A DNA stretch of 64,000 nucleotides from Toxorhynchites rutilus septentrionalis (taxonomy: Eukaryota > Arthropoda > Insecta > Diptera > Culicidae). The number at the start of each line of letters is the position of its first letter. Positions within the stretch are counted from its first letter, which is position 1. A model generated the notes under the pieces. The model did not search any database and was not told where the DNA came from. It saw nothing but the letters and a program-made list of their open reading frames with translations. Positions 10,326 through 21,290 of the stretch are shown here, piece by piece. A program made the position numbers and the translations under genes. The stretch covers positions 34,267,378 through 34,331,377 of the forward strand of contig NC_073746.1 of the NCBI RefSeq assembly GCF_029784135.1, written 5' to 3'.

Positions 10326-13138
10326 ATTTGGTATTCCCTAAATATTTTTTTGGTTCACAACCTTAACACCTGATTCGCCATAGCGTCAGTTTAATGCATT
10401 GATGGCACCAACGAACCCCCCAAACAAAACAAAATTGTGTGAAGTTCACTTCAGCGCTTTCTCATTCATGTCTGTAGATTATACACGATGGAATGCAAAA
10501 AGCACACAACAAAAAAAAAAACCAACGAAGACTTTATGATGACAGAACACAAACAATGTTAACTGCTTGGAAAAAGGTTGAGTATTTGCCTCATCAGAGA
10601 TTCATTACTAATACCCTAGCGTAGATAAATCCCTCACGCTATCTCACCTGCTTGTTTATATTCATCATTACGGCTGCATAATTTGCAACACCAAACAATC
10701 GTCAATCATAGCATAAAAAATTAGGCGATTGTTGCATCGTGACATCCTTGAGAAAACCATTCGATCCCTCGCCGTCCAGCTCGCCCAGCAACGGTGTTGT
10801 CCAGTCGGTATCCTCGTGAAGAATGAAGTTTGCCTCAGCATGATCCACTGTTTATACTTTAGGCAAATATTCCCCTTCGTTCTTCTTCTTTCCCTTTGTT
10901 CACGGAGACTTTACATCTTATGATTTCCCCTGCGTTGCTCGTTGATAAGTTACTCGTTATTGGCAGCTCTGTTCGGGAAAGCACACAAACGGACAGAACA
11001 AATGTATGAGGAAATGGGAATGCTTCCAATTTTCATCAATTTAAACCATATACAGACTGTGGGTTTGTAATGCACAGCATATCAAACAAATCTTGGGGAA
11101 TTTCCGATTCGTTTGGTATGTAAATAGTCAGAATCAGTTCACGACAAAAGTAGTTATTAACGTTAACTTTATTTCATAAAAAACGTGACCTGTTTTCTGA
11201 TTTGGCACCCTTAATGAAAGACGTAGTTCTATGTCAAAAAAAAAACAAAAAAATATTTTGAAAATTTTATGAGAAAGAGTTTTGAAGCTCCAGATAGTTC
11301 TTGAATTGAAGGTGAACAAAACTCGCGAATGAAGATAAGTAATTAATTGTAAATGTCTAGGCCAATAGTCACGCACATGTGCGATCAATTTTGTGTAAAT
11401 TATTAGGATGCCAAAGATTCCACAAACCACTTTCAACCAATAGATGAATCTACACCAATAACTGTGCTGAGAATCGAATCCTAGAGGAACACAATCCAAT
11501 CAGCCTTTATCACATCACTTCCTTTCTTTATTCGATGGCTCAAACATAAACACCCTAAATCAAAGAAACCCCCTTTTCCAGCAAACTGATATTGACGAAC
11601 CCGTATAACAAGAGTTTAGTCAAAGTTTACCAACATCTATTTTACGTACGCCATTTGGGTGCTCCTCATTCTCAAGATTGTTTTGCAGTATGTCAATATC
11701 TTTTCCTGGAAGGTTGGGAAAACTCATCGTCTAAATTCGATACGAGTATGCTTCTGTGTGCTTCCAGAAGCCAGAATTGAAGAATGTTTCCCAAGTGCAA
11801 ACAATTATTCGAACTTACCATGTGACGGAGGGTGAATGCTTTGCCAAACCGAAAACTTTGGCTAGCTCGTTGTTTCTCGATTGGATTTTGTTTGATAACC
11901 AAATCGCTGACGCTACAGTTGCGTTTGGTATTCGTATGCAAACTCGAATTAAGCTGTTCGAGCATTTCTTCTATAGGAATATGATGAAATCAAATTCATT
12001 GTTAGGAATTAGATCTCAGATGCCAAAATTTTATCCAACTGTTATATTGCTAACACCTATACCTAGTTATTCACTAACATTTCTTCATACATAGTTGATA
12101 AGATTTTCAATTGAAGGTATTACATTTATTCAACTGTTTGTGAAAGATTTCTTCAATTCAAAATTTACTAACATAATTGATCTGTCTCAAATTGAAAACC
12201 AAACGAGAGCGCAATAGATTATCTTAACTTTTCTTCCACGTCATCGTAGCCATAACAATTCAATCTGCATCGCCAATTCAATGCTCACAATAGCCATCGA
12301 TTGATTGAATTAAGGATCAGATAAACTCATTTAAGTCCACAAAGCTTAACGTTTTCCTTATTTTCGCTCCCGTCTCTTGGCAAACGAACTGAACTTCCTC
12401 TCATTCTGACAGTCATTACTGCCCGCACTTTTATCATCCCCAACATTTCCGCGCTGCGAAAGGAGCTGTAGATAATCTCATCATTACTGATTTGTTGTGA
12501 GCGTGAAGTGAGTATAATTTTTGTTCACACTCCGCAGGCTGTTACTAATTTATGGAAGGAAGCAATCAGCTCCACTGTACTTCGAAAGTGTTTCCGTGAG
12601 ATACGTGCGGATGAGATACGCAGTGTCAACATGTTTATAACATTGGTCGTAAAATGTTAGTACCGATTTTATCGGACCCGAAAGGACACCGCATGAGGGA
12701 AGGTCGCATCAGATGAAATGAACTATCTTGATAATAACAACCACAAAATCCACCACTTTTGGCAACGACGCAAACACGAGTGCGTCGTGAGTAACGGTTA
12801 TGGCTGTGGATGACTGTCCGTTTAATCGGTCATCGGGTTATCGGAGGGGTCGTCGTTTCAGTTCCATTTTATAGTACTCGTATTTATTCCATGGTCGCTG
12901 ATGGTAACGATTGTGCGTCCGAGCAGATGTTTCTTCCTGCTCGAACGCCGAGCGATTTCAGAGAAGAGCCTCTCTTTATCCTGGACTTGAAGATATTAGT
13001 ATTTGGGGTTGTAGGGTGATTTATATAACCACTATGACATCCATTCGTGTAGTTAGAATTTACTTCGGACTTCATTTTCAGCTTGAATGATGATTATTTT
13101 GATTTTCTTAATTAAGGAGAGGAAGTCTTGTATCTATA
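10326..13138. other. No gene recognised; one repeat fragment inside
   Basis: Somewhat less AT-rich than its neighbours, with only short overlapping chance ORFs (e.g. 11756-12094, 112 residues, no motif). The only recognised repeat is the GACGTAG-family end at 11026-11241. Parts could be host intergenic or intronic DNA. Confidence 0.4.
11026..11241 (-). repeat. GACGTAG-family end fragment
   Basis: Read on the minus strand from 11241 it matches 32031-32225: GACRTAGAACTACGTCTTTC, then CCAAATCAGAAAACAGGTCA, then AAAGTTAACGTTAATAACTA. Only this end is present. It defines a subtype whose interior differs from the other GACGTAG copies. Confidence 0.65.
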
Positions 13139-14107
13139 CAGCCATTCCATGCCAAACCGATATAGTGGTTCTCAGATTTTCGTCGAAAATGGTAGTTTTG
13201 TTCTTTATCGCAACTTATTAGACCAGTATTTTTTTATTTTTTTGTTAGGGTGACCATTTCCATTTTAGGGTGGTCCGAAAAATAAATTTTTTCGTATTTT
13301 TGCCAACAATGACTTTTTTCAAAAATTCATAACTTTTGAACCACTGGACCAATTCAGATGTTCGACATATTAAATTAAAGCCAATTAGCTGGTCTTGTTT
13401 TGGAAAAATACTACAGTTGCAGGAAAATTTTAATTATGTTTTCGTTATTATTGATTGTATTGGTTTTTTATAGTTTTCATGGTATCGGGACCAAAGGCAC
13501 TATATTCGTTTATATTTTTCCTGGAAAGCTGAGGATTTTTCACATAATATATCTCGAAACCAGGGAAGCGTTTTTTCTCGTTTTTGAGTTATGATTTTTC
13601 AAAGTTAACCGATAGTCCAAAAATCATTTTTTTCTATTTCCCAAAAATGACTTTTTGTCAAAAATTTACTACTTTTGAACTACTGGACCGATTCATATGA
13701 TCGACATATCAAATTAAAGCCTACAAACTAGCTACTTTTTTTAAGAAATAACACACTTGCCTATTAATTGGATTATAGTCACATACATCCAGTCTAGTCG
13801 CATAGAAATATTGAACGAAAACCAAAAACATGTTAACTTCGAAAAATCGTAACTTAAAAAGGAAAAATATCACCTCTTTGGTATTTGGATATATTATGTG
13901 AAAAAAACCTCAGCTTTCAGGAAAAAATATAAAAAAATGACGTCCGTGGTTTCGAAATGGTGTAAGCTATAAAAAACATACACAATCAAAAATTACGAAA
14001 ACAAAATCCTTTTTTATTCAGAGTGTAATATTTTTTGAAACAAGACTATCTCATTGGCTTTAATGTGATATATCGATCATCAGAATCGGTCCAGTAGATC
14101 AAACGTT
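13139..14107. repeat. LIR-A copy, right end replaced
   Basis: It starts CAGCCATTCCATGCCAAAC and carries the LIR-A landmarks in order: GATATAGTGGTTCTCAGATTT, AGGGTGACCATTTCC, GGGACCAAAGGCACTATAT and, inverted in the other arm, CTCAGCTTTCAGGAAAAAAT. It stops abruptly at 14107, where Helitron-like sequence begins. No coding content. Confidence 0.7.
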
Positions 14108-14109
14108 AT

Positions 14110-14602
14110 TATGTCCCCCTCCCTAAGGGGGAAGGAGTGTCAATCACGCAAGCGGAACCAAATTTGGGATGTGACGATTTTTGGGTATGAGAAATGTGTC
14201 TATGATGGTATGACACCCCTCCCTCTTCTGACATGGAGGGGAGGTTCCAAAAAATTAAAACATATATTTCAATCAAACATATTCCAACCAAACATAACAA
14301 TTGAAAATTTTCGGAAAACTCTGAAGAAAATGGGAAAATTTGCGAAAATCCAATTGCCTTATGTTCTACAATTTCATATTTTGATTTTGATTTTAATGTG
14401 ATAAAACTCACTCCTATAGCTTCTTCTATCTATATAAATAAAAATGGATCGCCGAATGAGTTGATAAGAGCAAAACTCGAGGAAGTAATTGTCCGATTTA
14501 GGGCTGTCTTTATTCTATCATATTTTCTGTATCAACCATTTATTCCATGTAGCGGAGAAACATGTTATTTGCAAGTGGAAGGATGTTTGCCGGGTCAGCT
14601 AG
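14110..14602 (+). mobile_element. Helitron-like element, 5'-truncated copy
   Basis: It ends GCCGGGTCAGCTAG at 14602 followed by T. The interior corresponds, inverted, to 29712-30440 (GGATCGCCGAATGAGTTGAT, ATGTTATTTGCAAGTGG). The left boundary abuts LIR-A, and the 5' TC end and most of the ~150-bp repeats are missing. Confidence 0.6.
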
Positions 14603-15589
14603 TATTAAATAAAACTACAAATTTATGCACAACGACATGTATACTCAATTAAAACTAGTATACCACAAAAACATATATGCTGAATTAATCTCCCTAGAGC
14701 AACATTATTTTAAACTTTAATAAAGCAGCAAGTTCGTCGAATCACCTAGTAGTCGTAAATGGATTCAGTTCAATTTCTGGACTCAATATTTCCATAAATA
14801 AACACATTATCATATATTTATTATCCAACGCTGTGTTTATGTTATCTGATACGTTCAGCAAGGCGAAATTTTCCGCGTGTTTGCTCAACATTCGCCCCTT
14901 GGGAAGCTTCGGAAGTTAAAATACTTGCGTTTTGTATTTATTTTGATGTTTTCACAGCTGCTATGGTGGGACCGACTCTCGTGTATAAACAATATTGGGT
15001 AATTGAATGTAAAAAATGTAGGTTTGGCGGTTTGGAGAACTAATCAGAACGCAAAGAAAATGCCTCCGTTCGATTTGTTCCGTCAGCAAAGATATGGATC
15101 ATTTCAATTTCATGCATTGAGGCTTAACTTTGGTTAACAATGTTTTTTTTATTCTTTGTAATGGGTGAAACGGTAAAAAATTGCACGATTCGTATTTGGA
15201 GTTCTTGCTTGAAAATTTCAAAAATTTCAACACTCCTTATTTTTCGGATGTGTATACGGATTTCTTTCGCATCCCGGGTGGAAGGTGATTCGAAAACCTT
15301 CGGGAGTCTACTTAAACAACTTGTATTCTCCAATTAATAACTCTCGTACGATTGTCTTAATTTTATAATAAAAAAAATTGTTAAATGCATCATTTATACA
15401 TTATATTATATTATTATATTGGATTCTATACTCAAGTGTTGTCAATTACAGCAAATATGAATCCGAACGTATATTTAGAAGCCCCAATGGATTAATATTT
15501 TAATCATCTGATTTACTATCCTTCACAACTAATGAAAGTATTAAATTGTTCGAGATATACCACAAGATAGGTGCGAACTAGATTCCGAG
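14603..15589. other. No gene recognised
   Basis: AT-rich sequence between the Helitron-like copy and the LINE relic. The largest frames (15124-15333 minus, 15140-15337 plus) overlap each other on opposite strands and show no motif. Confidence 0.4.
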
Positions 15590-15595
15590 TTTTCT

Positions 15596-16508
15596 ATGGT
15601 AAAATTCTCTCTTGCACTCCTTTCTTGTAACAATTCGGCTCCAGGAACGGACAGAATTAAGTTTAACTTGTTGAAAAACCTCCCTGATGTGGCGAAACAT
15701 CGCTTGTTGAATTTATTCAATCGGTTTCTGGAACATAATATTGTTCCGGATGATTGGAGACAAGTACGAGTTCGTACCGCCCTATAGCAATGCTGTCTTG
15801 TATCCGGAAATTATTGGAGAAAATGATCTTGTTTCGCCTTGATCGATGGGTTGAAACGAATGACCTACTCTCAGATACACAATATGGATTACGCAGTGAT
15901 AAGGGGACGAATGATTATCTTGCGTTGCTTTCTTTAGAAATTCAAATGGCTTACGCGGAAAAAAAACAAATGACTTCAGTATTCTTGGACATAAATGGGG
16001 CCTTTGATTCAGTTTCAAATTAAATTCTCGGGGTCTGCCGCCTCTATTGAATAACATGTTATATAACTGGCTTTGCGAGAAACATTTGAATTTTTCTCAC
16101 GGGGATTCGACAGTAAGTCGGGTCTCCTACATGGGACTCTCCCAGGGCTCATGTTTAAGTCCCCTTTTGTACAACTTCTATGTAAGCGATATTGACAATT
16201 GCCTTACACAAAATTGCAGCCTAAGACAACTTGCAGATGATGGAGTGGTGTCTGTCGTAGGATCAAACGAATCCGACCTGCAAGAATCCTTACAAGATAC
16301 TTTGAACAATTTTTCAACCTGGGCCATTGGGCTAGGGATCGAATTCTCCACGGAGAAAACAGAGATGGTGGTTTTTTCTAGGAAGCATAAACCAGCAAAA
16401 CCAAAGCTTCAACTTTTGGGTAAACCGATCACTCATGCTATGTCATTCAAGTATCTTGGGGTCTGGTTCGATTCCAAATGTACTTGGGGGCCCATATTAG
16501 GTATCTGA
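15596..16508 (+). pseudogene. LINE reverse transcriptase, frameshifted
   Basis: It would have copied LINE RNA into DNA at the nick site. Visible blocks in order: NSAPGTDRI (finger region) at about 15630; SYRPIAMLS and LLEKM at about 15770-15820; FLDINGAFDSV at about 15985-16015, the A block with a catalytic aspartate; GLSQGSCLSPLLYNFYV at about 16135-16185, the B block; LADDGVV at about 16230-16250, the catalytic DD pair with leucine in place of the usual tyrosine or phenylalanine; and FKYLGVWFD near 16450. The frame changes near 15762 (a short deletion before SYRP) and near 16020 (a stop and shift before PPLLNNML). It is non-functional but clearly of RNase-H-bearing I/R1-type affinity. Confidence 0.85.
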
Positions 16509-17061
16509 GTAAAAAATGTCAACAAAAAATAAACTTTCTCGATAAAATTACCGGCACCTGGTAGGGAGCCCATCCCGAAGATCTTATAATGTTGTATCGA
16601 ACAACTATTCTCTCAGTGATGAAGTATGGCAGTTTCTGTTCTGTTGTTTCAATCAGCTGCCAAAACACACCTCATTAAACTCGAGCGAATTCAGTATCTT
16701 TGTCTCCGTATTGTGTTGGGATGAGTCTCGGGGTTTTGGCAGGTGTACTCCCACTAAAAGATCGCTTCAATTTCTTATCTCTTCGCTTCTCATCCGGTGT
16801 AAGGTTATGAACCCATTGGTGATCGGAAATTTTGAGGAACTGGAATTTTCACTCTGGATTCATGAGTCCATATCATGAATTCATCTCTTTGCAGGTTGAT
16901 TCTTCTTCGTATATTTCCAACCGTGTTTGTTTTCCTGACTACATCAATTCCTCTGTACATTTTAATCTGGTCATGAAGGAAAAAATTCATGGAATTCCAG
17001 ATCATCATCGATCGGGGATCGTTCCTACGATCTTCTATGCAAACTATGGGCGTATCAATTG

Positions 17062-17517
17062 TGACGTACTGATTGGTCCTTTATGAATGAGTCCACAGGA
17101 TTTGGAGTGTTCAACGAAATTTTTAGCACCTCCCACAGTCTTCAGAATCCTTGCTCAGTGTATATTACTGAATTGGCAGCAATACACTGGGTGCTGGACA
17201 GCGTCGCCTCACGACCTGTTGAACACTATTACATTGTAACGGATAGTCTTAGCTCTATCGAAGCTATACTTTAAATGAGGCCGGAAAAGCAGTCGCCGTA
17301 TTCCATTGAGAGAATTCGAGAAATTTTGAGTGCTTTAACCAGACGCTGTTATGTCATTACCTTTGTGTGGGTCCCTTCTCATTGCTCAATTCCGGGTAAT
17401 GAGAGGGCTGACTCACTAGCAAAGGTGGGTGCGATTAAAGGGGAAATTTATCAGCGTCAAATCGCCTTCAATGAATTTTATTCTTTAGTCCGCGAAAATA
17501 CGAATATAATTGAATAA
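17062..17517 (+). pseudogene. LINE RNase H domain, interrupted
   Basis: The domain would have removed RNA from RNA/DNA hybrids during retrotransposition. Catalytic positions are recognisable: a degraded first block TDWS (aspartate codon at 17071-17073, canonical form YTDGS), the glutamate in VYITELAAIHW near 17160-17195, the aspartate in IVTDSLSSI near 17235-17262, and the histidine/aspartate block WVPSHCSIPGNERADSLAK near 17370-17425. An in-frame stop at 17272-17274 and an upstream frame break kill it. It lies downstream of the reverse transcriptase as expected for the I/R1 group. Confidence 0.85.
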
Positions 17518-17525
17518 TTTTGTAA

Positions 17526-17778
17526 TTCAGTACCGATATGCAATGTCCCGTGGCCGAGTAGTTAGCGATGGAATATTAGTAAAATGAGATTTTTTTAAAT
17601 AAACTCATATTCAAAGTATCATGAACACGGTAAAGGTGCTAAGTTTGTTTTTTTTTCAGACTTATCTCACTTCTTAACTAGGCGAACCTAGCCAGAATTT
17701 TCACCTGCCCCCGGGCTTCTGAATGCCAAAGGGGGACTAGGCTCTGCGGAATGCACGTATCTGCATGCTCGTGCTGTT
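17526..17778. other. Non-coding; SINE-head remnant
   Basis: At 17543-17567 the sequence CCCGTGGCCGAGTAGTTAGCG resembles the tRNA-like head of the SINEs at 10041 and 63522 but stops after box A. The rest is unassigned and probably belongs to the 3' part of the neighbouring minus-strand LINE fragment. Confidence 0.45.
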
Positions 17779-18245
17779 TCAGTCCTGACCGAGAAATTGT
17801 CGGACAATCGCGCAGGTGCTAAGGATGACCGACTTTTGGATGCCGGCCAATTCCTTCTCCATGTTCAACACCTTTAGCGCTTCCAGAAGTGTCTTCGGGA
17901 CATTTCCAGTTCCAGAGAGAACGACTGGAACAATTCTTGGGACCTCCCTTAGCCCCCACAGTTCCTTGAGCTCCACGGCCAATGGTCGGTACTTGCAGAT
18001 TTTGCGACCGTGGGTCTCCTCCAGATTCTGGTTCAGTGGAATAGCGACATCGATGATGGTGACTTTGCGGTCGCTCTTGTCGTAAACCATTATATCTGGG
18101 CGGTTGTGGTGGATCGAGAGGTCGGTCAGAACAGTGCGATCACAGTACAGCTTGAAACGGTAATTTTCCAGGACAGGTGCAGGCAGGTACCGGTAGTTTG
18201 GTACGTTGTCTTCCAGTAGAGCACATTGGAGCGCCAGTTGTCGAT
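17779..18245 (-). pseudogene. C-terminal endonuclease-like domain of a second LINE
   Basis: The minus-strand frame is open upstream of the first ATG (18090), so this is an internal fragment rather than a gene with its own start. Readable blocks are PNYRYLPAPVLENY, TDLSIHHNRPDIMVYDK, KVTIIDVAIP, KICKYRPLAVELKELWG, VVLSGTGNVPKTLLEAL and QKSVILSTCAIVRQFL. The RPD...(x)n...IIDVAIP spacing and the K-Y-L-E-L-W segment are what I know from restriction-like endonuclease domains at the C-termini of R4/Dong-like LINEs, where RPD and D-V supply metal-binding acidic residues. It lies opposite to the upstream LINE relic and is a different family. It runs to a stop at 17779 and there is no reverse transcriptase upstream, so it is a 5'-truncated insertion. 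Clade assignment is tentative. Confidence 0.6.
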
Positions 18246-19054
18246 GAACACATTTGTTTTAACTTGTTTGTTTTTTTCAATTTGTATTTTTTTTTGGTTT
18301 CTCACTGGAAAAGGAGAAGAGTTCTCGAACTAAGATTCGACAATTTTTAAAGATGCATTACACAGTACTGGAAGATATCTAAATCTCAAAGTGAAGCATT
18401 TGATCAAGTCCTACAAACAAAACTTCTTCGTACAGGGAACGTTTTGAAAGAATGAACAAACAAAAAAACGAGAACGAACACCTGGGTACAGTTTCCCTCC
18501 GCATCCGGAAGAGCAAACTCCTGTTGAACTCTCGATGATGGGATGGGGGCGTGCGTGCAATAGCGAACATTAACGGTAATGGAATTTTCTAGTTAAATAT
18601 TCACTCACCCCGATTACCCTCGTTGACTGTTTTTATAGCACCCCTCGCCAACCGTAATGGAGCGCGGCACGAGCCGCAAAGGTGAAAAAGTTCTAAATTG
18701 TTTCACTGATTCCGCTCGAGCATGAAATTATTGACATTTAATTAAGAAGTTTTTCTTGGTGCCAATGCGTACCCACGGCTATCCGATGAGCTTCCTTTTG
18801 ATAACACCCACGATCCACGCCACTATTTGCGGCTTGTGGCGAGAAGGGTAGTAGCGTTCGTTGTTCGTTAGGGAAAAAAATGTAAGCAACCACAATCCAT
18901 TTCAAGATGGGTTTCGTAAGAGATTCACAGTGATTATTTTTCAAGAATACATGCGATGAAACAATATGTAGAAATAAATTGTTCTACTTCCTCATGAAAT
19001 TATTAATTAACGGACTACGTGAGTCCTACAAAAAAGTGATCTATGAAAGAGTTA
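18246..19054. other. No gene recognised
   Basis: Short frames only (18379-18570 and 18738-18944, minus), without motifs. 18600-18700 is relatively GC-rich but shows no splice-flanked coding block that I can defend. Confidence 0.4.
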
Positions 19055-19328
19055 TAGGAAAATAATTGAATTTTCAGAAAAAAAAATTCCGCAAAAAATA
19101 TTTTTTTGAAATCCTACACTGAAAAAAAAATGATTTCAAAAACTAAAAGTCGATTTTCTCAAAATTGTCATCTCAGATTTTGATAAAATGGTCGATAAAT
19201 GGTAGATAAATGTGTGCCCTACATTTTTTCCATACATCGCAACTTGTGCATGTTTAAAGCAAAAAAGTTTTCCTAACAAAAACTTTTGTAGTATCCCTAT
19301 GCATCTTCATCATGCATTATTTCCAGTA

Positions 19329-19890
19329 CAGTAAAACCTGTTTTTGTGCGGTTTTTTTTCGTGCGTTTTTTTTTGTGCGATTTTTTCGTGCGGTTTTCAG
19401 TTCTTGTGCGGTATATGAAAAGAAGCATATTTGACGAAGTTATCGTCCATTTAGTTTTTTTCGATGGTTTATATGCATTTCAGTGCGAAAAAAGCATATT
19501 TGGGTCTCAATTATCCACTTCTGAAATAATTCCCTTCCTCCCATTAAATGCTCTAAGTTTTTCTAAGTGTTTGAATGGCATGATTTCTAACAGCAACACG
19601 TTTCGACATGCAACCAAAAGCACAAAAAAGCCACGCGCAACCGAAAAGGCAAACTGTCCCGTCGCAAAGCAGGGAAACAAACGGAAATTGAACGGTGAGC
19701 GGCGTGGATTTGAGTTATTTTCTTAGGGGAAACTTTTTTTATGCGGTCCCTATCTACCGCACAAAAAAAAGTTTTTTTCAAAATGTGTACCGAACACGAT
19801 TTTAAAGCCACTGGTGAAGTTTTGCACGATTTTTTTTTGTGCGATTTTTTTATGCGGTCCCTATCCCCCGCACAAAAAAAGGTTTGCCTG
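19329..19890. mobile_element. Pogo/Tigger-like MITE, 562 bp
   Basis: Ends are CAGTAAAACCTGTTTTTGTG and, inverted, CAGGCAAACCTTTTTTTGTG, each flanked by TA (19327-19328, 19891-19892), the pogo/Tc1 target duplication. Subterminal GTGCGGTTTTTT and ATGCGGTCCCTATC blocks are repeated. The overlapping frames are short and unrelated to a transposase, so it depends on an autonomous relative. Confidence 0.75.
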
Positions 19891-20129
19891 TAATCCAAAA
19901 AAAACGATACTTCTTAGAAAGCAAAGTTAAAAACATTGCATTCAAGCGACCCAGAACCAAATTTATTGCTTCGTATTCATTCCTCACCGCGTGTACTCTT
20001 TGCGTACAAGCAGCGATGCGTCTTCCACATGGGCCAACATATGGTTACCATAAAAAACATCTGGTTGTTTTCAAAACACCGTCGATGGCTTGAGTTTGGG
20101 TTAAGGTTAATTTAGGTTATTATATAAGC

Positions 20130-20850
20130 TAGTTGGTAAGCTAAGGTCTTCAAATTGCATGAAACGTCGAGATCTACTGTCATTTCGAATTTTTTTTCTT
20201 CGAAAATCGACACTCTGGGACTTAGTTGTTTTATCGAAATACGAGGCAAAACGTATGGTTTTGGATGCCAATGAAAACCTTCATATCTATTTTTCACACG
20301 GGAGTTCCTGCGAAATGTTGATTTGCACGATGAAATACCTTTCAAAAAAATATTAGCTCAATCGGATCTCATTTACTAGTGTCGCAGATGTTAAATTTGC
20401 GTTTTTTGAAAAACGAAATATCACCCAAGCGGGAGTAAGGGAAATCGGGGTTTCAAAAATTTTTGTTTATGCCAAATGTCTTAGAATTGTGTAGAACGTC
20501 GAGATTTACTGTTATCTCGATAAAAAAAACTTTCGTCCAAAAAAAGACTTTTAAGACAAAAAACTGTCAAAAAGTCAATTTTTGAAAGAACATTTTTTTA
20601 GAGATGACAGTAGATCTCGACGTTTCATGCAACATGTGGCATCAATTTTTTTTTCGAAAACCCCGATTTTCTTTACTCCCCCTTGGGTGGTTTTTCGGAT
20701 TTCAAAAACTCAAACTTTGACGGCTGCGCGACACTAGTAAATGAAGTCCGATTGAGCTGATATTTTGCATAGGGAAGTTTTTAGTGGGAATCACCTTTTT
20801 TAATCAAGTTTCCTTTGAAAATTCGAAATGGCCATTTTCATTGACACTAT
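20130..20850. repeat. LIR-D copy, diverged
   Basis: Shares with 30841-31905 the blocks AATCGACACTCTGGGACT, GCGAAATGTTGATTTGCACG, CACCCAAG(C/G)GGGGAGTAA and, near the right end, CCATTTTCATTG. Halves are mutually inverted (AGATCTACTGTCAT at 20169 against ATGACAGTAGATCT at 20604). Lies in the centre of LIR-C. Confidence 0.6.
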
Positions 20851-20962
20851 ACTGTACATAAAAAATAGAGATTTTTCGAGAAAAAATTTTGAAAAAGTTT
20901 TTGTTAGGAAAACTTTTTTGCTTCAAATATGCACAAATTGCGATGTATGGAAGAGTTGTAGG

Positions 20963-21118
20963 CAACAACGTAGTGAGGGTAGACAGTCTTTTTATCAATT
21001 GAAGGATGAAATATAATTCGGGGAAAAAATTGCTTTTGAAAATTCTAGGATTTTGGTGCCTCAAATGGTCAGCGCCCCCGGCAAATGCCGGGTTTTCCAC
21101 CCGCACAATACGCCGCTG
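20963..21118. mobile_element. hAT-like MITE, 156 bp
   Basis: An exact 8-bp duplication GTTGTAGG flanks it (20955-20962 and 21119-21126), the hAT hallmark. Ends CAACAACGTAGTGAG and, inverted, CAGCGGCGTATTGTG agree at 10 of 15 positions. The left arm of LIR-C lacks this block, so the empty site is visible. A GC-rich hairpin CCCGGCAAATGCCGGG sits at 21074-21089. Confidence 0.65.
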
Positions 21119-21290
21119 GTTGTAGGGCACATATTTATCTACCATTTATCTACCATCTCATCAAAATCTGAGATGACCATTTTGAGAAAATCGACTTTTA
21201 TTTTTCGAAATCTATTTTTTCAGGTGTAGGATTTCAAAAAATATTTTTACAGTTTTTTTCTGAAAATTCATTAAAAAAAATAAAAAAATT

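Larger units (their letters stand above)
15590..17525 (+). mobile_element. I/R1-type non-LTR retrotransposon (LINE) relic
   Basis: A 5'-truncated LINE. Reverse transcriptase motifs lie in three reading frames between 15596 and 16508, a thumb/connection stretch runs to about 17000, and an RNase H domain lies at 17062-17517. The 5' part of ORF2 (apurinic endonuclease) and ORF1 are absent, and no poly(A) tail or target duplication is evident. Presence of RNase H places it in the I/R1/LOA assemblage of LINEs. At least two frameshifts and several stops make it inactive. Confidence 0.85.
19055..21290. repeat. LIR-C: long inverted repeat with three guests
   Basis: The left arm (19055-19315) is the inverse of the right arm (about 20880-21290). 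GTCGATTTTCTCAAAA at 19152 pairs with TTTTGAGAAAATCGAC at 21180, and TGTGCCCTACA and CCATACATCGCAA also pair. Guests are a pogo MITE (19329-19890) next to the left arm, LIR-D sequence (about 20130-20850) at the centre and a hAT-like MITE (20963-21118) in the right arm. No coding content of its own. Confidence 0.7.
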
